DNA of 64,000 bases from Chromera velia (taxonomy: Eukaryota; Sar; Chromeraceae): contig JAHBMJ010000157.1 of NCBI GenBank assembly GCA_018398765.1, forward strand, positions 1 to 64,000. The letters are read 5' to 3'. Within the stretch, counting starts at the first letter, position 1. Each line of letters begins with the position of its first letter. The notes under the pieces were generated by a model. The model saw only the letters and a program-made list of their open reading frames with translations. It was not told the origin of the DNA and ran no database searches. The position numbers and the translations under genes are program-made. Shown here piece after piece: positions 1 through 12,571 of this stretch.

Positions 1-1990
1 AGAGTAAAAAGAAGGATGGGTGAATAGAGGAACCCATGTGGATCATTCCCTGACATGAGTTGACCGACTGAAGCTGCGTTGTACCCAGAGATGCCCAACC
101 CCTAACTGACCAAAGAGACGAGACGAACGCAACTCCTTCCGCACACCAGAGGCAAGCGAGAGCTCCAAACTCCTGCATCCATACCGTATGAAGAGGAAGG
201 AAAAAGGGTAAACAGATGCATCAACCCAGGTCTTTCTGACATAACAATTAAAACCCCTTGCCCCTTGCCCATATAAAGTGTTGTTTAAAAGGAGACAGCA
301 AAGCTCAGCCTACCTCAAAAGTGTAGCCACACTACAGCACCAGCGCACGATCCCCAGCGACAGGCCCACAACAAGTGCACTCTATAGAAAATCTGCATAG
401 CAACGTGGAGCTATAACTGAAAGGAATGAAGCGGGATCTTTTAATTTCTTCCTTGCTTTCTGACAAATGCCTCGGCCTGCAAAAGCATATAATCGGATTT
501 CTACCGTACAGCCGAATATTCGGATTGGGATGCGTGTATCAGTCAAGCGTGGCAGCCCGCGTGGGCCGGTTGGGGCAGGCCGCGGCACAGACGCACGTAC
601 ATACGGCGCGGCACTGCATACCATGCGCGGCATGCATGCAGACCCGCCGGCCGGCCTGCCACTGTGCTACAACACTTCCAACCTTCACTCTCATACACTC
701 TGGGCTCTAATTTAAAACCTTTAAAAACAATAAAAGAATCGCTAAAGATACACTTAAACGATTTTAAATATGTTTAAACTAGTTTAAACTGTTTGTATAT
801 TTAAAAAAATTTTGGAGTCGGAATTAGTGTTGGAGTCGGTCTAGTCCTGTTTTTACATGGACTCACGGAACTGCAGACTCACCGGAAGAATGGCGAAAGC
901 AACCCCAGCTCCTCAGCAAAGCCGCCTTAATTCCGGTGCTCCCCGCTGCCGCCTTAATTGCATGCATGACAGGCGCGTGCGTTGACACACGAAACACGCA
1001 CGCCGCGCGGTCAAATACAATATATTTTTTTCTCTCACTAAACCCAATTAATTTAAAAACAGGAAATCGTACTGTTTGATCGCTTAAAACTCTTTGTTTT
1101 AAGCTTTTAAATATTGTTTACTGCCTAAAAAAGCTTGAGAGGTATGGTTGTTTTAGAGACCGTTTTACTGTTGGAGACCGTTCGGGATAGATTTGTCTTA
1201 GTCAAGGACCGTATTTTCTGGGATTGACCTCGGAACCAGCACTTCGGTACGACTATCTGGACCTAGAATCCAAACTTTCTGGTAGCTCATCAGTTGAACG
1301 CTGTCTGACGTGGTCTGATATGTATATATGTGACTACGGCAAGCACAAACCCTGGCACAGCCTTGAACTTCCCTGCTTCAACTCCTCTGATACAGCCTTC
1401 GACTTCCTTAGCCAGACAACAAACGCATACCAAGTGATACACTGACAGTATTGAATATCGATCTGGAATTAAGGAATTAAGCTATACAGTGTATGTGACC
1501 GACACAACAATTGATCCGATTAATTGTATGCATGCATGCGTTCGTTCCCGGCATGTTTTCGATCGATAGACGTTGATTGAGCCCATCATGTTTGAGGTTG
1601 TGAGGCTATCATTCCAGCCCTGCTGCGCTTGGTAATATGACCGTTTGATTAATTGATTTGTCATCTCGCTTCAACTGATGGCAGGAGTAGCAAGAGGCTG
1701 TTGAGTTAACCATGCCTAGCGTATCTGGCAGGTGGCCCCTTTTTTTCTGTATAGCTGAATGAGCGCCCGGTCTTGTGCTGTCTGTATGCCCAGCTAGCTT
1801 TTCAGATCTATTAGGCTGCTTTCACATTCAATTTGACTTAAATGGTCACTCTCTAAGTAAAATGAATTTGCTTGTGCCCTTAGTTTCTTTACCTAGTGGC
1901 ATTGCAATTGACTGATCATAAAGCAGATTGTATAGAGAGCAGGCAAGCTGGCTGGTTGTTGAATAACAGCTTCCAACCAGGTGTTCATTA
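1..1990. other. Intergenic stretch without a supported gene
   Basis: Only short open frames without recognisable domains are seen. A GC-rich patch lies at about 545-660 and an A+T-rich patch with repeated TTTAAA words at about 710-815 and 1020-1130. I see no RNA gene, no splice-consistent exon chain and no repeat that recurs elsewhere in the window. Confidence 0.6.
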
Positions 1991-2699
1991 GCCTATGATT
2001 TTTCTACCTCTACTTCTGCTCTGTTGTCTGCTCTCGGACGTAGATTATCAGTTTAAATTTTTTCAAAAACACCTTTCCTGTCGTGCAGCCAATGGTTCAG
2101 GCGGTTTGAACCTAGCTAATATATCGCTCGTCCCCGTTACCAGTAACAGTGGTAAGGGGTCACAGCCAGGCAAAGGCGGAAAAGGTAGAAAAGGTGGTAA
2201 ACGTGGTAAAGGCAAGGGCTCACCGCCAGCCAGGTCGTCAAACTGACTGGCAAGAAGAGCACCTAGACAGGGTAGTGAAGTGGAAGCCCCACCTCTCCCA
2301 CCGCGCCCCCCACAGACCTTCAGCCAATCGGTGAAGATATCAATCAGAATGGAGGTGGTCAGGGTGGACAAAACAGAGACGAGGGCTCAAATTCGGGTGA
2401 GCTTCAGAACCCTGGTGCGTCAAGCGGGAATACCGGGAGAGGACCTGGTTTTCTCTTGGCCCCCAGCGCTCAGTCAAGCGTGCTTGACTTCGCACAGCTT
2501 AGAAAAGAGATCGTGGCGATGTTTGATCCTGCTTGTCTTAACCCCTCTGGGTCATCCTTGTCGCGAGGATTGGGGCAGGTGAGTCAATTCTCATAAGAGC
2601 ATCTCGCGTTAGTCAGAAGCTGTCTCCATGAATTTGCCTCCTCTTTTCAAACTTCCCTGATTGCCCAACAAAGAGAGGCGGCAGGTAGCCAGTCTGCAG

Positions 2700-4500
2700 G
2701 GAACTCCGTGCATCAGTTATCAAGGGACGCCGGGTCTGCTAGCTCGGTCGTACTGATTGATCCTCCAGATGCATCTCAGTCGGCCGCCATTGGCTCATTC
2801 AATTTGCCCAACACTGGTCCTGCAGCGGGTATCAGCCTTACTGAAGATATTCACCGCCATGAGCAAGCAACCGCTGCGGCTCCTATGGTAGCTCAGGGTG
2901 TGACTGCGCATCGCTGCGCGTCTGCCTCATCCGATCCCCTCTCCCTAGGTTGTCCTTGCACAACAGCAACAGCTATAGCAGCAGTGGGCTGCTCAGCAGA
3001 CTGTGGCTCCCATTTCAGTGACCGATCGTCTTTTCTCCCCTCCTGGAGATTCGGCAGCCGGACAGTCACAGGTCTTTCTGGCTCTCAATGCGCTGACACA
3101 GCAGGCAGCCGCCCTCATCGGGCAAGGAGGCTCAGCATACAATCAGGTACCGTGAGTGCCATCCAGAGGCAACCCTATGTTAATTTACCCACATCTCCCA
3201 GACTGTGCCTCAGCCACCCATTCCGCAGGGCCAGTCCATGTTTACCCAAGCGTACGTTATCCCAGGGATGGGGCCTCCTTTGACGTCAACAGTCACTAGA
3301 CACCGACCCCCAGCGGTTGCGCCCCAAACCGCTCCTCTTATACTCAGCCTGCTCAAGACAGCCCCCGTCCTTTCGTACAGCCTCAGCCAAGCATCATGGT
3401 GCTAGCAGCCCCTCCAACGGCAGGCATGGCACCCGACTTAGCACAGCCCTCCACCGACCTTGCTCGCGGGGGCCCGGCATTGGGCGGGCTTATGCCATCT
3501 AACTTTGAGAGGCTAGAAATGGCACAAGAAGTTGAGGTCGCTCATCATGATTTTGAAGGGGGGGAAGAGGGGGCGGCCAGCGTTTCTCAGGAGCCTATCG
3601 TGCGTAGCATTGAGCTCCACCGCGTACGTCAGTTCGAATTGTTTCTTTGGAGGCCCCGTCATAACGCCGACCTTTATATCACAGAAACAGAAGCAGCCAG
3701 AGCAACCCATGAGAACCCACTGAGGTACCACCGATATGAAGCTTTGCGTGTTATCCTGTCTAGATTTATTACAAAAAACGATAAATTCCAAGACGAACTG
3801 GCCGCTCTCTCTCTTTCTGAGATTGCGGATCTTTTGAAGAGGGTATACAAAAATGCAAAGCTATTGTCGAGGCAACGTACCAAGTCCAAAGGAGAAAACA
3901 CACTCGAGAGTATGATCAGCAGAGCGGTTATAGAACCGCTTGACCACATATTCAAGTTGATCCGGGATCTCCTTGATTATTACCGTGAGTAGGGGGAATT
4001 GTTCATGCCTACGAGCATTGCCATGGAGGCAGTTCAACACGTGCTGCGCCGCCTATATAATGGCACCCTACTCGAGAACTTCCTCTATACAGACCTTGAT
4101 GTATACGTCGGGGCAGCTCTGGCCCGTGTGCTTGCTTCAGAGATTTGCACAGTGACCATCTCAGCTTAATCAGTGTTGGGGGAAGTTGCGGAGCTGCGAG
4201 CCAAGGTCACGTGGCTTTGCTCCGATCGCTCGCTCCAAGCCGTCAAGGCCCTCTTGCCCTCCAACCCTGGCGGGGGTTCAAACCGTACACCTCGCCGAGG
4301 ACATAACAGAGGCAGAGGTCAGGAAGAAGAGCCCGATGTGCAGGTATTCTATCATGAAGTTGGCAAAGGGAACCGGGGAGGCGGTGGGGGCAGAGGCCAC
4401 AGAGGCGAGGGGGGATATTTTTACCCTACCGGCCATGGTGGTCGTGGTGGCAGTGGTGGCGCTGGGGGTACCGGTGGGAAGAAGGCTGGCCCCTAGCTCC
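2700..4500 (+). mobile_element. Gag-like region of the DIRS-like element
   Basis: This region sits upstream of the reverse transcriptase. It encodes a proline/alanine-rich stretch, then a charged alpha-helical segment (about 3500-3990), then a glycine/arginine-rich tail (about 4260-4495) typical of nucleic-acid-binding Gag C-termini. Assignment is by position and composition only; no zinc knuckle is visible. It is fossil material. Confidence 0.5.
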
Positions 4501-5557
4501 TTATTAGATCGTGACAGAAGAAAAGAGAGGTGTGAACGATCAGCTCAAGAGGACATGAGTTGTCTCTGGGAAAGTCAGGTGGAGAGGTAATTTTTGTGTC
4601 GGACAGTGACGGAAAATGATCATACATCCTGCACCGTCCACACGGGTATTGTGGTGTAAGGCCCGAGGGAGTATTTACGGGTGTTTGTCACGTGCGAGAT
4701 TGGTGAAGAAGCATTTTTGTGTTATCAAGCAGTGATATTTGTTCATTCCATAGGGAACGATGTCTTTTGGGTGGCCAGATTGAGAGCAGATTGATCGTGG
4801 TGTGAGCAAAACTGAGTCTCAAAGAAAGTTAAAGCAGTCAAAATCCATATGTAGGTCTCGTTCCACCTTGTTTGCCTCGCTATTGCTCGTAACAGTTAGG
4901 GCGTTCGAACGAGCTAGGCCTTAGGTCAAGCTGTCAGCTTATAGTAGCTAGTCTAGCAGTGCTTATGGACTTATAACCACACCAGTTAATGCTCAAAGGT
5001 ACACACTTGATCGGTTGCCGCCTTTCTAATAGCCTGTTTGGATCTATATGCACGCCCTATATAGCATAGTTAATCATGGCTGCATTTATACTAACACTCA
5101 GGCCAGAGATGCTTGGTTTATAGTTTGGATAAGTGTTATTCCTTCACCGCTTCCTTTAGAGTATGACCAGTCTGCCTTAAGTACTGGTTTACAGTCTATG
5201 GTTTAGACATGCACTCGGTTGTTCTGCTTGATTGCAGATAAGTTTCCTGACATATTCTAGGACACATTCAATCTAACGGCATTCATGGAAGATGTTCCCA
5301 TCTTTTCAGAATCTTTGCCTCTTGATTCACCAGTTAAGGGCTTCGTCTTATAGTTTCTGGCCGATTAGCTCCCAACAGATAGGAGCACTTCCTCTTGGGT
5401 CCCCCCCCTGCCCGAGGTAGCCGCACTGACACCTTCGTGTGGTTTCGTTGGCCCAGACTCGCCCGGTCACCAGCTCTTCGCAGAGGCAGCCGAGGGGGCT
5501 GGGCTCCCTTTGTGGTTTGTGTCTGTCTTGAAAGAGGGTTTTCAGCTCCCTCTTTGA

Positions 5558-6424
5558 GTGATTCCACCCCAAAAGGACCTTGACAATTATTTTTCCCTCT
5601 TTGACGACGCCGATGCAGTCCGCACAGAACTGGATCGGCTAGAAGAGCTTGGAAAGATTATGCCAACTCCAAATGGAGTAAAACCTCACTTGGTGACTCC
5701 TTTAGGAGTTGTGTTCAAGAACGAGAAGACCCACATGATTTTTGATGCTTCGGCCTCAGGATTGAATGACGTATGCGCCGATAGTCCGTTCACCTAGGAC
5801 GTCTCAATCCACGACATACTTCGGTCAGTCAAACCGAAGTGGTTTATTGCCAAGCTAGATTTGAAGGACGGGTTTCTTCATCTTCCGATCCATCCGTCTT
5901 ATTGCACATTCCTGGGTTTCCGACACCCCTTCAAGCAACGTAGGTACTATTCTTATAGTCACCTCCCTTTTGGTCTGAAGGTTGCCTCTTTCCTTTTTTA
6001 GGCGTTTGCGGAACATATGCGAGCCTTTTTTAGGGTGATGGGCATACCAATTGTCTTAGTTTACGTAGATGATTGGATGATAGCCGCTCCCACAGCAGCA
6101 GTATGCTCAGCAGCTCTCATTCTCATCTGGGTGATTCTAGAATTTATTTGGGGATGGAAAGTCTACCCCAAGAAGCTCTGTCTCCCAGCTCAGTCACAGG
6201 ACATCTTGGGGGTTGATGTATCCATGGGAGGGGCTGGTACCATGCCTCGTTTGTCTTTATCAGAAAAGAAAAAAGCAAAGGTGCTTCGTCTCCTTCATCA
6301 GTTCGTCCACTCGCCGAACACTGACCCCCGCCCAACCTTCGGCGACCTAGCCAAGCTGGTTGGTTTTCTTAACCATTTGTTCATCCTGTCACAAGAAGCA
6401 CCATACTACCTCATGATAGGATAA
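5558..6424 (+). mobile_element. Reverse transcriptase region of the DIRS-like element
   Basis: Reverse-transcriptase blocks typical of DIRS/Ngaro elements are seen: a stretch on interpretable input sequence (MIFDASASGLN), the block KLDLKDGFLHLPIHP, the block HLPFGLKVA, and the catalytic core VYVDDW followed by a conserved leucine/glycine segment. This is the best-preserved part of the element and the main basis for calling it a retroelement. It is a fossil within a broken copy. Confidence 0.85.
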
Positions 6425-6879
6425 GATCCCCTGGCTCCCCATACAGTATATCGAAATTGGAACCAACTACATCACCAAGCAGTCCCGGTTACTGAGTATT
6501 CTGCCGATTCTGCATTAGGTCTTGACTTAAGTTGGTGGATGAAGCTGATCAATTAGAAGGGTCTGTCTCGTTGTCTCTTCCCAGTAGGTCCAGGATGGAC
6601 TTTCGATATCTGGGCCCCTGACAATATGTCGACTATCCCGCATCCCCTCCCTTTCTGTATTGCTCTTCTTCGAACCGATGCCACAAGTCTGGGTGATGGT
6701 GGTCTTCTTTAAATTTTCATCCATCACTCCCTACCCCTCTTCGCTATGCTAGGGTTTGGTCAGCCCTTCAATCCGCAGCACACTCCAATTGACGCGAATT
6801 CAAAGGAATCAAGAGAACTCTTTGTGCCGTGTTGGTGGCACTGGATCCTTGACGGCGCCAGAACTCTGCAGCCTTCCCT

Positions 6880-7135
6880 GGCAGCACCCCCTCTCTTTGC
6901 GGTTTCAACATTCTCGTGCAGTGTGACAACACATGTTCGGTTGCCATCGTGAGATGGGGGTATGTACGCACACTCGCAATGCACCCCATTCTCGAAGCCT
7001 TGTTTTCTCTCTCCCGCCGCCATATATTAGAAATCACCGCAATCCACCTGCCAGAGGTGCAGAACAAGGAAGCAGATGCCCTATGTCGGGCTTCCCGGCC
7101 CTTATTTGAGCAGCACATCTTAGCCAAGTCGTTTA
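6880..7135 (+). mobile_element. RNase H region of the DIRS-like element
   Basis: The segment downstream of the reverse transcriptase contains a QCDNTCSVAIV-like strand and the final RNase H block with NKEADALCRAS, which resembles the N.xADxLSR end motif of DIRS-type RNase H. Position between reverse transcriptase and recombinase is as expected. It is part of the fossil copy. Confidence 0.65.
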
Positions 7136-8156
7136 AGGATTGGCTCCAACAGACAATTACGGAATGTTGCGCAGAGTGGGTGCCTTTACCATCAGTTAGG
7201 GGGGATATGTTCCTCTTTCACCTGTTTTACGGGACTGAGTCGGAAGCCCCGTCTGAGGCGAGCCTCGGTCAGCTGTCTCACTATGAGCCAGCCGTTTGGC
7301 TTCCCTCACCAGTATACTACGAAGGTGTGACACGCCGGTTGGCATCCAAAACTGCCCAGCCCGCTCATAATCCCGTATCCTTTGCCCACCGTATTGAGGT
7401 GTTTCTCTTCTCAAGCACACTTTTTACTATGTGGGCACGGTTTATTCCGAAGCGATCCTCTTCGACGGTCCGGCGCTGGCCTTTTGCACAAAGCACTCAC
7501 ATGTTTGAGAGGACGGTCTCTCTTAAGCTGCTGGGAGTCCTTAGTTCCCCTCTCACTATTCTGGCAAGGATTGACGGACCTTGGTTAGTCTTTGTGTGCA
7601 AATAAAGACACATACCAGGGCTCTATGTACTGACCGTACACTTAATTGGACTACAGATTTCCTCATAGTAAGCATTGACATTTCATCACAAGGTTTTACT
7701 CGTTGTTACTTTTTGTCAAACCTTCCATCTCGAATGTGGCTAGAGCCTCACTCTTCCAGTAGTCTTTTAATCGATAGACAGGGCATGGTATAAGTACATA
7801 AGATGACAGGCGTTGGTTACAGACGAGTAGCTATCAGATAAGAGTTAAAGTTGCCGCTAGATATTGTAGGAAGGCAGTAAACGTAACTTTACGTAGATGT
7901 CTAACACTAGCCCTTTCCATATCTACGCGTCTATTGCCTTGGCGTATCTCATTGTCTCCGACAAGCGTTAGGCGTACACATTCCTAAGGTAATGAATTTA
8001 CTCACATTTTACGTCCGTCTGCGTCCGTGCATGTACGCGTCGGTCAAATGTCAGTTACCAAGTGTAACAGTTCCAACCGATTTTAATTTTAATTATTTTA
8101 TGCAGACACCCTGTGACGTTGTACTATCCGAGTCGGCTTGAGCACATTGTCACAGC

Positions 8157-9400
8157 ATGGCAGGGGTCACACATCCCCTTCTCTTATGTGACTCGGACCC
8201 AGTGTTAGTATCCGTCCCAGCCGAATTGACACATTTGATCCCTGCATTGCTGCACATCTGTAAAGAAGCACTCGTAGTAGGAACCAAAATGCGTTATCTA
8301 TCCACTAGTCTGTCCACCATCAACTCTATCAAACATGCCCACCGAGACTGGTTTTTTCCTGCTGATAGCCCACTTAAATTGATACTGCTGTTTACGGCAT
8401 TTATAGCTAACAAACCTACCTCCCCAAAGGCTTTGCTGGAAAACCAACTGCGGTCAGCCCTGGTCTGGTACTATCGAGTTCACAACTTCCCCCCCCCACC
8501 TTTTCAGGACCTGAGTCTGCAAGATTTTTTCAGGGGTTGGAGAAAACAGTTGGATCACATGGGGGTAAAAGGGAAGCGTTCATTATCTAAATGATGATTG
8601 AAGTTTTTGTTATGCATGCCGCATCCCCGTATATGAGGGGCGGATCTAGCCTAGTCTATCAAAAGGTTCCGGTTTGTCCCGTCTGTTCTGAATCTAGGAA
8701 CACTGCTCATTGATCACTTCTACTGCGGTTTATTTCTCAAGCAGCGGTAGAATTTTTATCTGAATCAGAGTTTTTAGCCCTTCTCTGCTACCACATAGTC
8801 GAAGAAGCCTTCCCTTGCCCCAGTACGTAGCTCATTTTTGGCAGTGCTACAGTTCTACGGAGCACGCAGGTTTAGCGATCTCCACAAGATCCACCACTAC
8901 GATATTGAGTTGGCACCATCACTACCGATGGACAGTCTGTCAGAAGAAGGTCAGGTCAGTGCTGCGCCTGGCTGCTGTTTTTGACTTCAGATTGTCCGCC
9001 AAAAGAATGATCCTTATGGAAGAGGACAATACGTCTACCTCCCCAAGGTGGGCAAAGACGGGGACCTATCACGGCCATCATTGAACACTACCTGAATATT
9101 GCGCCTGCTCAAGGCTTGGGACCGGGCGAGTCGCCAGAGAGATATCTTCTCTTCAGCTCTTAGGGGTTTGAATGGAAGACTGACCAGCTATTAAAAGGAG
9201 ACACTTGGGGATGCGCGTTGGGAGACACCATTCGTGTAGCGATTCCACACACTGATTTTCATGAGTTGTCTACTTACAGTCTCCGGAAAGGGGGGTTCAC
9301 TGAGCTTATGTCTGTTGATGGAGTCCTGATAGACGTAGCAATTAAGATTTTAGGGCATAACAAGTCAGATGCTTTCCTCTGTTATGTGAAGAGATTATGA
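8157..9400 (+). mobile_element. Tyrosine recombinase region of the DIRS-like element
   Basis: The N-terminal half is a helical core-binding-like region (about 8157-8594). The C-terminal half (about 9218-9400) has the recombinase signature: TYSLRKGGFTE (equivalent to the HxLR box, where the S-L-R-K-G-G run is typical of DIRS enzymes), then ILGHNKSDAFLCYV, which holds the late histidine and the catalytic tyrosine region. Presence of this enzyme defines the DIRS order. It is a fossil in a broken copy. Confidence 0.75.
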
Positions 9401-9439
9401 ACTGCCCAAGTCTAGGCTCTTTAGCAAATCTGACTTACT

Positions 9440-10170
9440 GAACGTACTTTCTTTATATGATGTTAATGCCTGCATAGGAATAAGTTGTTATAGGAATCAA
9501 CTTAGTCATAAAGTAGTCAGAATTTAATTCATAAAGGTAGAAAAGTTAGTCACCTGACTTAGTCTCTATTCTCAGTCACCCTTTTTTAGCCTGTTACTAA
9601 GCAGAAAGAGTGTGATCCCAACAAATTGATTCAGATTCGGTCCTCGTGCGTTTTATGCTAGGTTGCGGCTAGATACTGACGAGACGGATGTTCTTTAATC
9701 TGTAGTGCACCATCGTGCTGTTTATGCTAGTTTAGGATGAGTAAGAACGCTTCTGAGACGGCCCGTTTAGTTAGTAGGTTTGGGGTAAAGCGGGCCAGTG
9801 ATAGTTGGATGGGCTTAGCCAGTGACCGCGGTTAGCTGCATCACCTTTACGAGTCTGCGGCCACAAGCTCTCAGAAGGTTCTTTACTTCTCTCCTTACTT
9901 ACTTGAACAAGTAAGTAAGGATAAACCCTGGAACCTAGTTCATTCTGCAGATCCTCAAAGAGAAGAGAGTAGCGCAGGTCTTTATTCCCTTATGCATTGT
10001 AGCAAGCTTATGAGTGTAGCATGCATGTATGCATGCATGTGCGAGCGACCCCGGAAAGCTAGAAAAATTTACTATAGGGTCAAAGAGAGAAAAGAATCAG
10101 ACAAGAAGAGTTGTTTGTTGATGAGTCGTTGCTTGAGAGTGAGTTAAGTGATTCCTGCAACGCGGAAGGT
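9440..10170. other. Downstream flank of the retroelement with one strong hairpin
   Basis: No gene is seen. A 13-bp perfect stem with a two-base loop lies at 9893-9920 (CCTTACTTACTTG pairs with CAAGTAAGTAAGG). Imperfect complementarity extends outwards (AGAAGGTTC against GAACCTAGTTC). A run of TGCATGCATG words is at 10018-10040. The true right end of the retroelement may lie in this stretch. Confidence 0.5.
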
Positions 10171-11363
10171 GGTTATACAGATGTGCATGGACCAATTAGA
10201 AAGGTCTGAAATTTTTGAGCCGGTTAAGCCGGTCTGCGCGATTTTGGCGGCGCCCAGGGCCCAGAAAAGCACCAAATTGGTCCCCAGAGGCCGCTGAGTA
10301 CGTTGGTGCAAGAATTTGGGCCAAAACTTTCCGGGGCCACTCTCAAAATCCCGAAATTATGCTCAGAATGCTCAAAAAGCACACCAACACACAGAGAAGG
10401 GTCATTTCGTCCTCTTGTCCCTTCCTGTCTACCTTATTGTGTAGAGCAGTACCGATGGTCAAACTGGCACAATTCTGCTCCCTTAGTACTAGATAGCTTG
10501 CCTCTGTGTCAGAGTGAAGTCTTGTGGCACAGTTGATCTGCTTTGGCGTGTCTGGCAGCTCCAGTCTGGACCAGTCAGGAAAGTACCTCCCAGGCCTCTA
10601 AAGCAACATTCCTTCTTTCTACCAGGAGGCTGCAGAATCGATCCCCAGCAATTTTACCCAATGCCCTATATCTGTTATCATCTTCCTAGGCCAGCGGGAT
10701 AGGTTCCTGGTGAGTCTGCTGGTTGTGGGAAGGCGAGATTGTTTTGTCTTCCTGTTGTGGAGAATTGGCGTCTCAGGGGTATTAATCGACCTCCAGCTCC
10801 CCCGGTAAGTGGTTCTGTCCTGCTCTTTCCCTCCAGACAGGAGCATATGAGTGTTGGGCAGTACCTTTGTGCGATGGCTGCAGGTTTAAAGTACTCAAAA
10901 AGGAAAAAGCCCTTCCAGCAATTTAACATAGGGCGCCATCTGGAGTGTATCTTTCTGTTCATGAGCAGACTTGTTAGTTGAAGTCCACAGTGTATCAACC
11001 ATTCCTTATCTCCTGTTGGAACTAACTTACTTGGACCAGATGGAGCATGTTGGTATGCATTTTATCATCATTAATGTACCACAGCCCTTTTTGAACTTCT
11101 GAGTGCAGGAAGGCCACTTTGGCCTCTTCAGGTGTCAGACCTCAAACGTCCGTTCTTTGGACTCCCTGTGAGTCTGGGAGTCGTTTTTTCTATACCAAGC
11201 AGCTAGAGAGAGTCTAGAGAGGCGAACTAACGTCTTCTAGGGTCGTTGCTTTGAGTCCAGGAGGGAAAAAGGAACAGAGGGCTGTTCTTTTTCCCCTCAA
11301 AATTTTTGAGCCGGTTAAGGTTTGGCGGCGGGTTCTAATTGGTCCATGCATATTTGTATGACC
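10171..11363. mobile_element. Candidate non-autonomous element with inverted ends
   Basis: The two ends are inverted copies: the left end (10171-10201) includes TGCATGGACCAATTAGAA and the right end (11333-11363) contains its reverse complement, giving about 31 bp with only a few mismatches. Inside each end lies a direct (not inverted) copy of AATTTTTGAGCCGGTTAAG (at about 10210 and 11301), followed by a TTTGGCGGCG word. No coding capacity is supported in the 1.2 kb. I found no convincing target-site duplication, so the insertion mechanism is unknown. It may be a MITE or the remnant of a larger transposon. Confidence 0.5.
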
Positions 11364-12571
11364 CGACGCATGACCCGCCGCCGCATTGCGCCGGATTAAT
11401 TTCCGGCCGGCAAGGGCGATTGAAGTTGATGTAAAAGAGAAACTAGGAAAAGAAAAAAAAACGTGATAGAGAGGCAGGCAGAGTCAGAAACTAAGGGTGG
11501 ATAGATTAGGGTAGATTAGGAAGAAACTGGCCTAGGCACGATATCCAATACCGTGCGAACTAACGGCCGGCATGCTGGGACGTGCTATGCATCCACGAAC
11601 CCTCAAGAAGAGAAATTTACTGCTTGAGCTATACGTACGACGAAATGGCCCCGGAAAGCGAAGCGCGGGGGGCACTTGGGAAACAATCCCCGAAACCTGC
11701 GCGTGCATGGAAAGGGGATAAAGCTGAGATCAGCCGAGAGGCTATACATGCATCTCTTTCAATGCTGCCAGTGACATACTGTGACTAGTAAAGAGTGGGG
11801 AATCTTGGCAGCTTCATCAAGCAGTATATGTACGCGCACAGGGCTGAACAGTTGGCCGACTCATTCGACAGGCAGAGAAACAGGCCTGCCTGCTGAGAAC
11901 TGTCTCCGAAAAAAAGACACGGAACCCTCGAATTCGCATCCCAGTCAATGGAGGAGGAGGCAAAACAAAGTAAGCGGTGTGAGACAGAAAGGCGCTGCCT
12001 GGATATCACGTCTTCCAGAGCTGCCGCCCGTCATTTTCCAGAGGTTGCTCACCTGTTGTCTGGGTGGAAAGCAAAGGCCCAGTTCTCTATCGCTCCACGA
12101 ACGTTTCTCTTCCGCTCCCAAGGGGCAAGAGGAGGACTCAAGAACAGAGAGAATGGTAAGGGGAGGCACCATAGAGGTTGCATGGATGGACAACGAAGAA
12201 AGTGATTATCAGACGGGAGACATGCACATGGGGGGTTCAGGGACTGAAGAAGTCTCAGTGCCTGACCTTCATAAACTCGGTTGTTGCGTGAGATGGTCAG
12301 GGTGGTATGTCTTCTTTCTTCCCCAATCCACCTTACTACGTATGATGTGTTCAACGCAGTTCTGTGCGCGTGTTTTCTTCGAGCTCCGTGCATCTGATAC
12401 ACGCTCTGAAACATGCATGCACCTCCATTTTTTGCAAGCGTAGCTTGCTTCTTTTCGATCATGCTGCCTGCCTCACTTCTTCTGGTCGGTCCACTTCTTT
12501 TCTAAGCACAAAGCCCAGGCTCGCTGTCTGTGAAGGCTCTGAAGTGCCAGCTCCATTGCTCAGCTTTCTGC
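11364..12571. other. Upstream region of the ankyrin gene
   Basis: No independent gene is supported. A possible upstream exon of the ankyrin gene lies at 11948-12155 (starts with ATG, ends at a GTAAGG donor). It would join at a TGATGCAG acceptor ending at 12623, in matching phase. The phase match alone has a one-in-three chance, so I keep the simpler start at 12572. The rest shows no pattern. Confidence 0.4.

Larger units (their letters stand above)
1990..9440 (+). mobile_element. DIRS-like (tyrosine-recombinase) retroelement, fossil copy
   Basis: The parts lie in the order expected of a DIRS-type element: a gag-like region (about 2700-4500, with a basic glycine/arginine-rich end), a reverse transcriptase (about 5560-6420, with a YVDD-type core), an RNase H region (about 6880-7135) and a tyrosine recombinase (about 8160-9400). 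Recombinase in place of a DDE integrase separates this order from Gypsy/Copia elements. The copy is broken, with perhaps five to ten breaks, and looks moderately old because every domain can still be recognised. I could not identify terminal or split repeats, so both ends are approximate. Ngaro and PAT-like groups remain possible alternatives. Confidence 0.8.

Noticed and set aside
1224-1445. 73-residue frame in the left flank
   Set aside because: No domain, no splice context and no repeat of it elsewhere.
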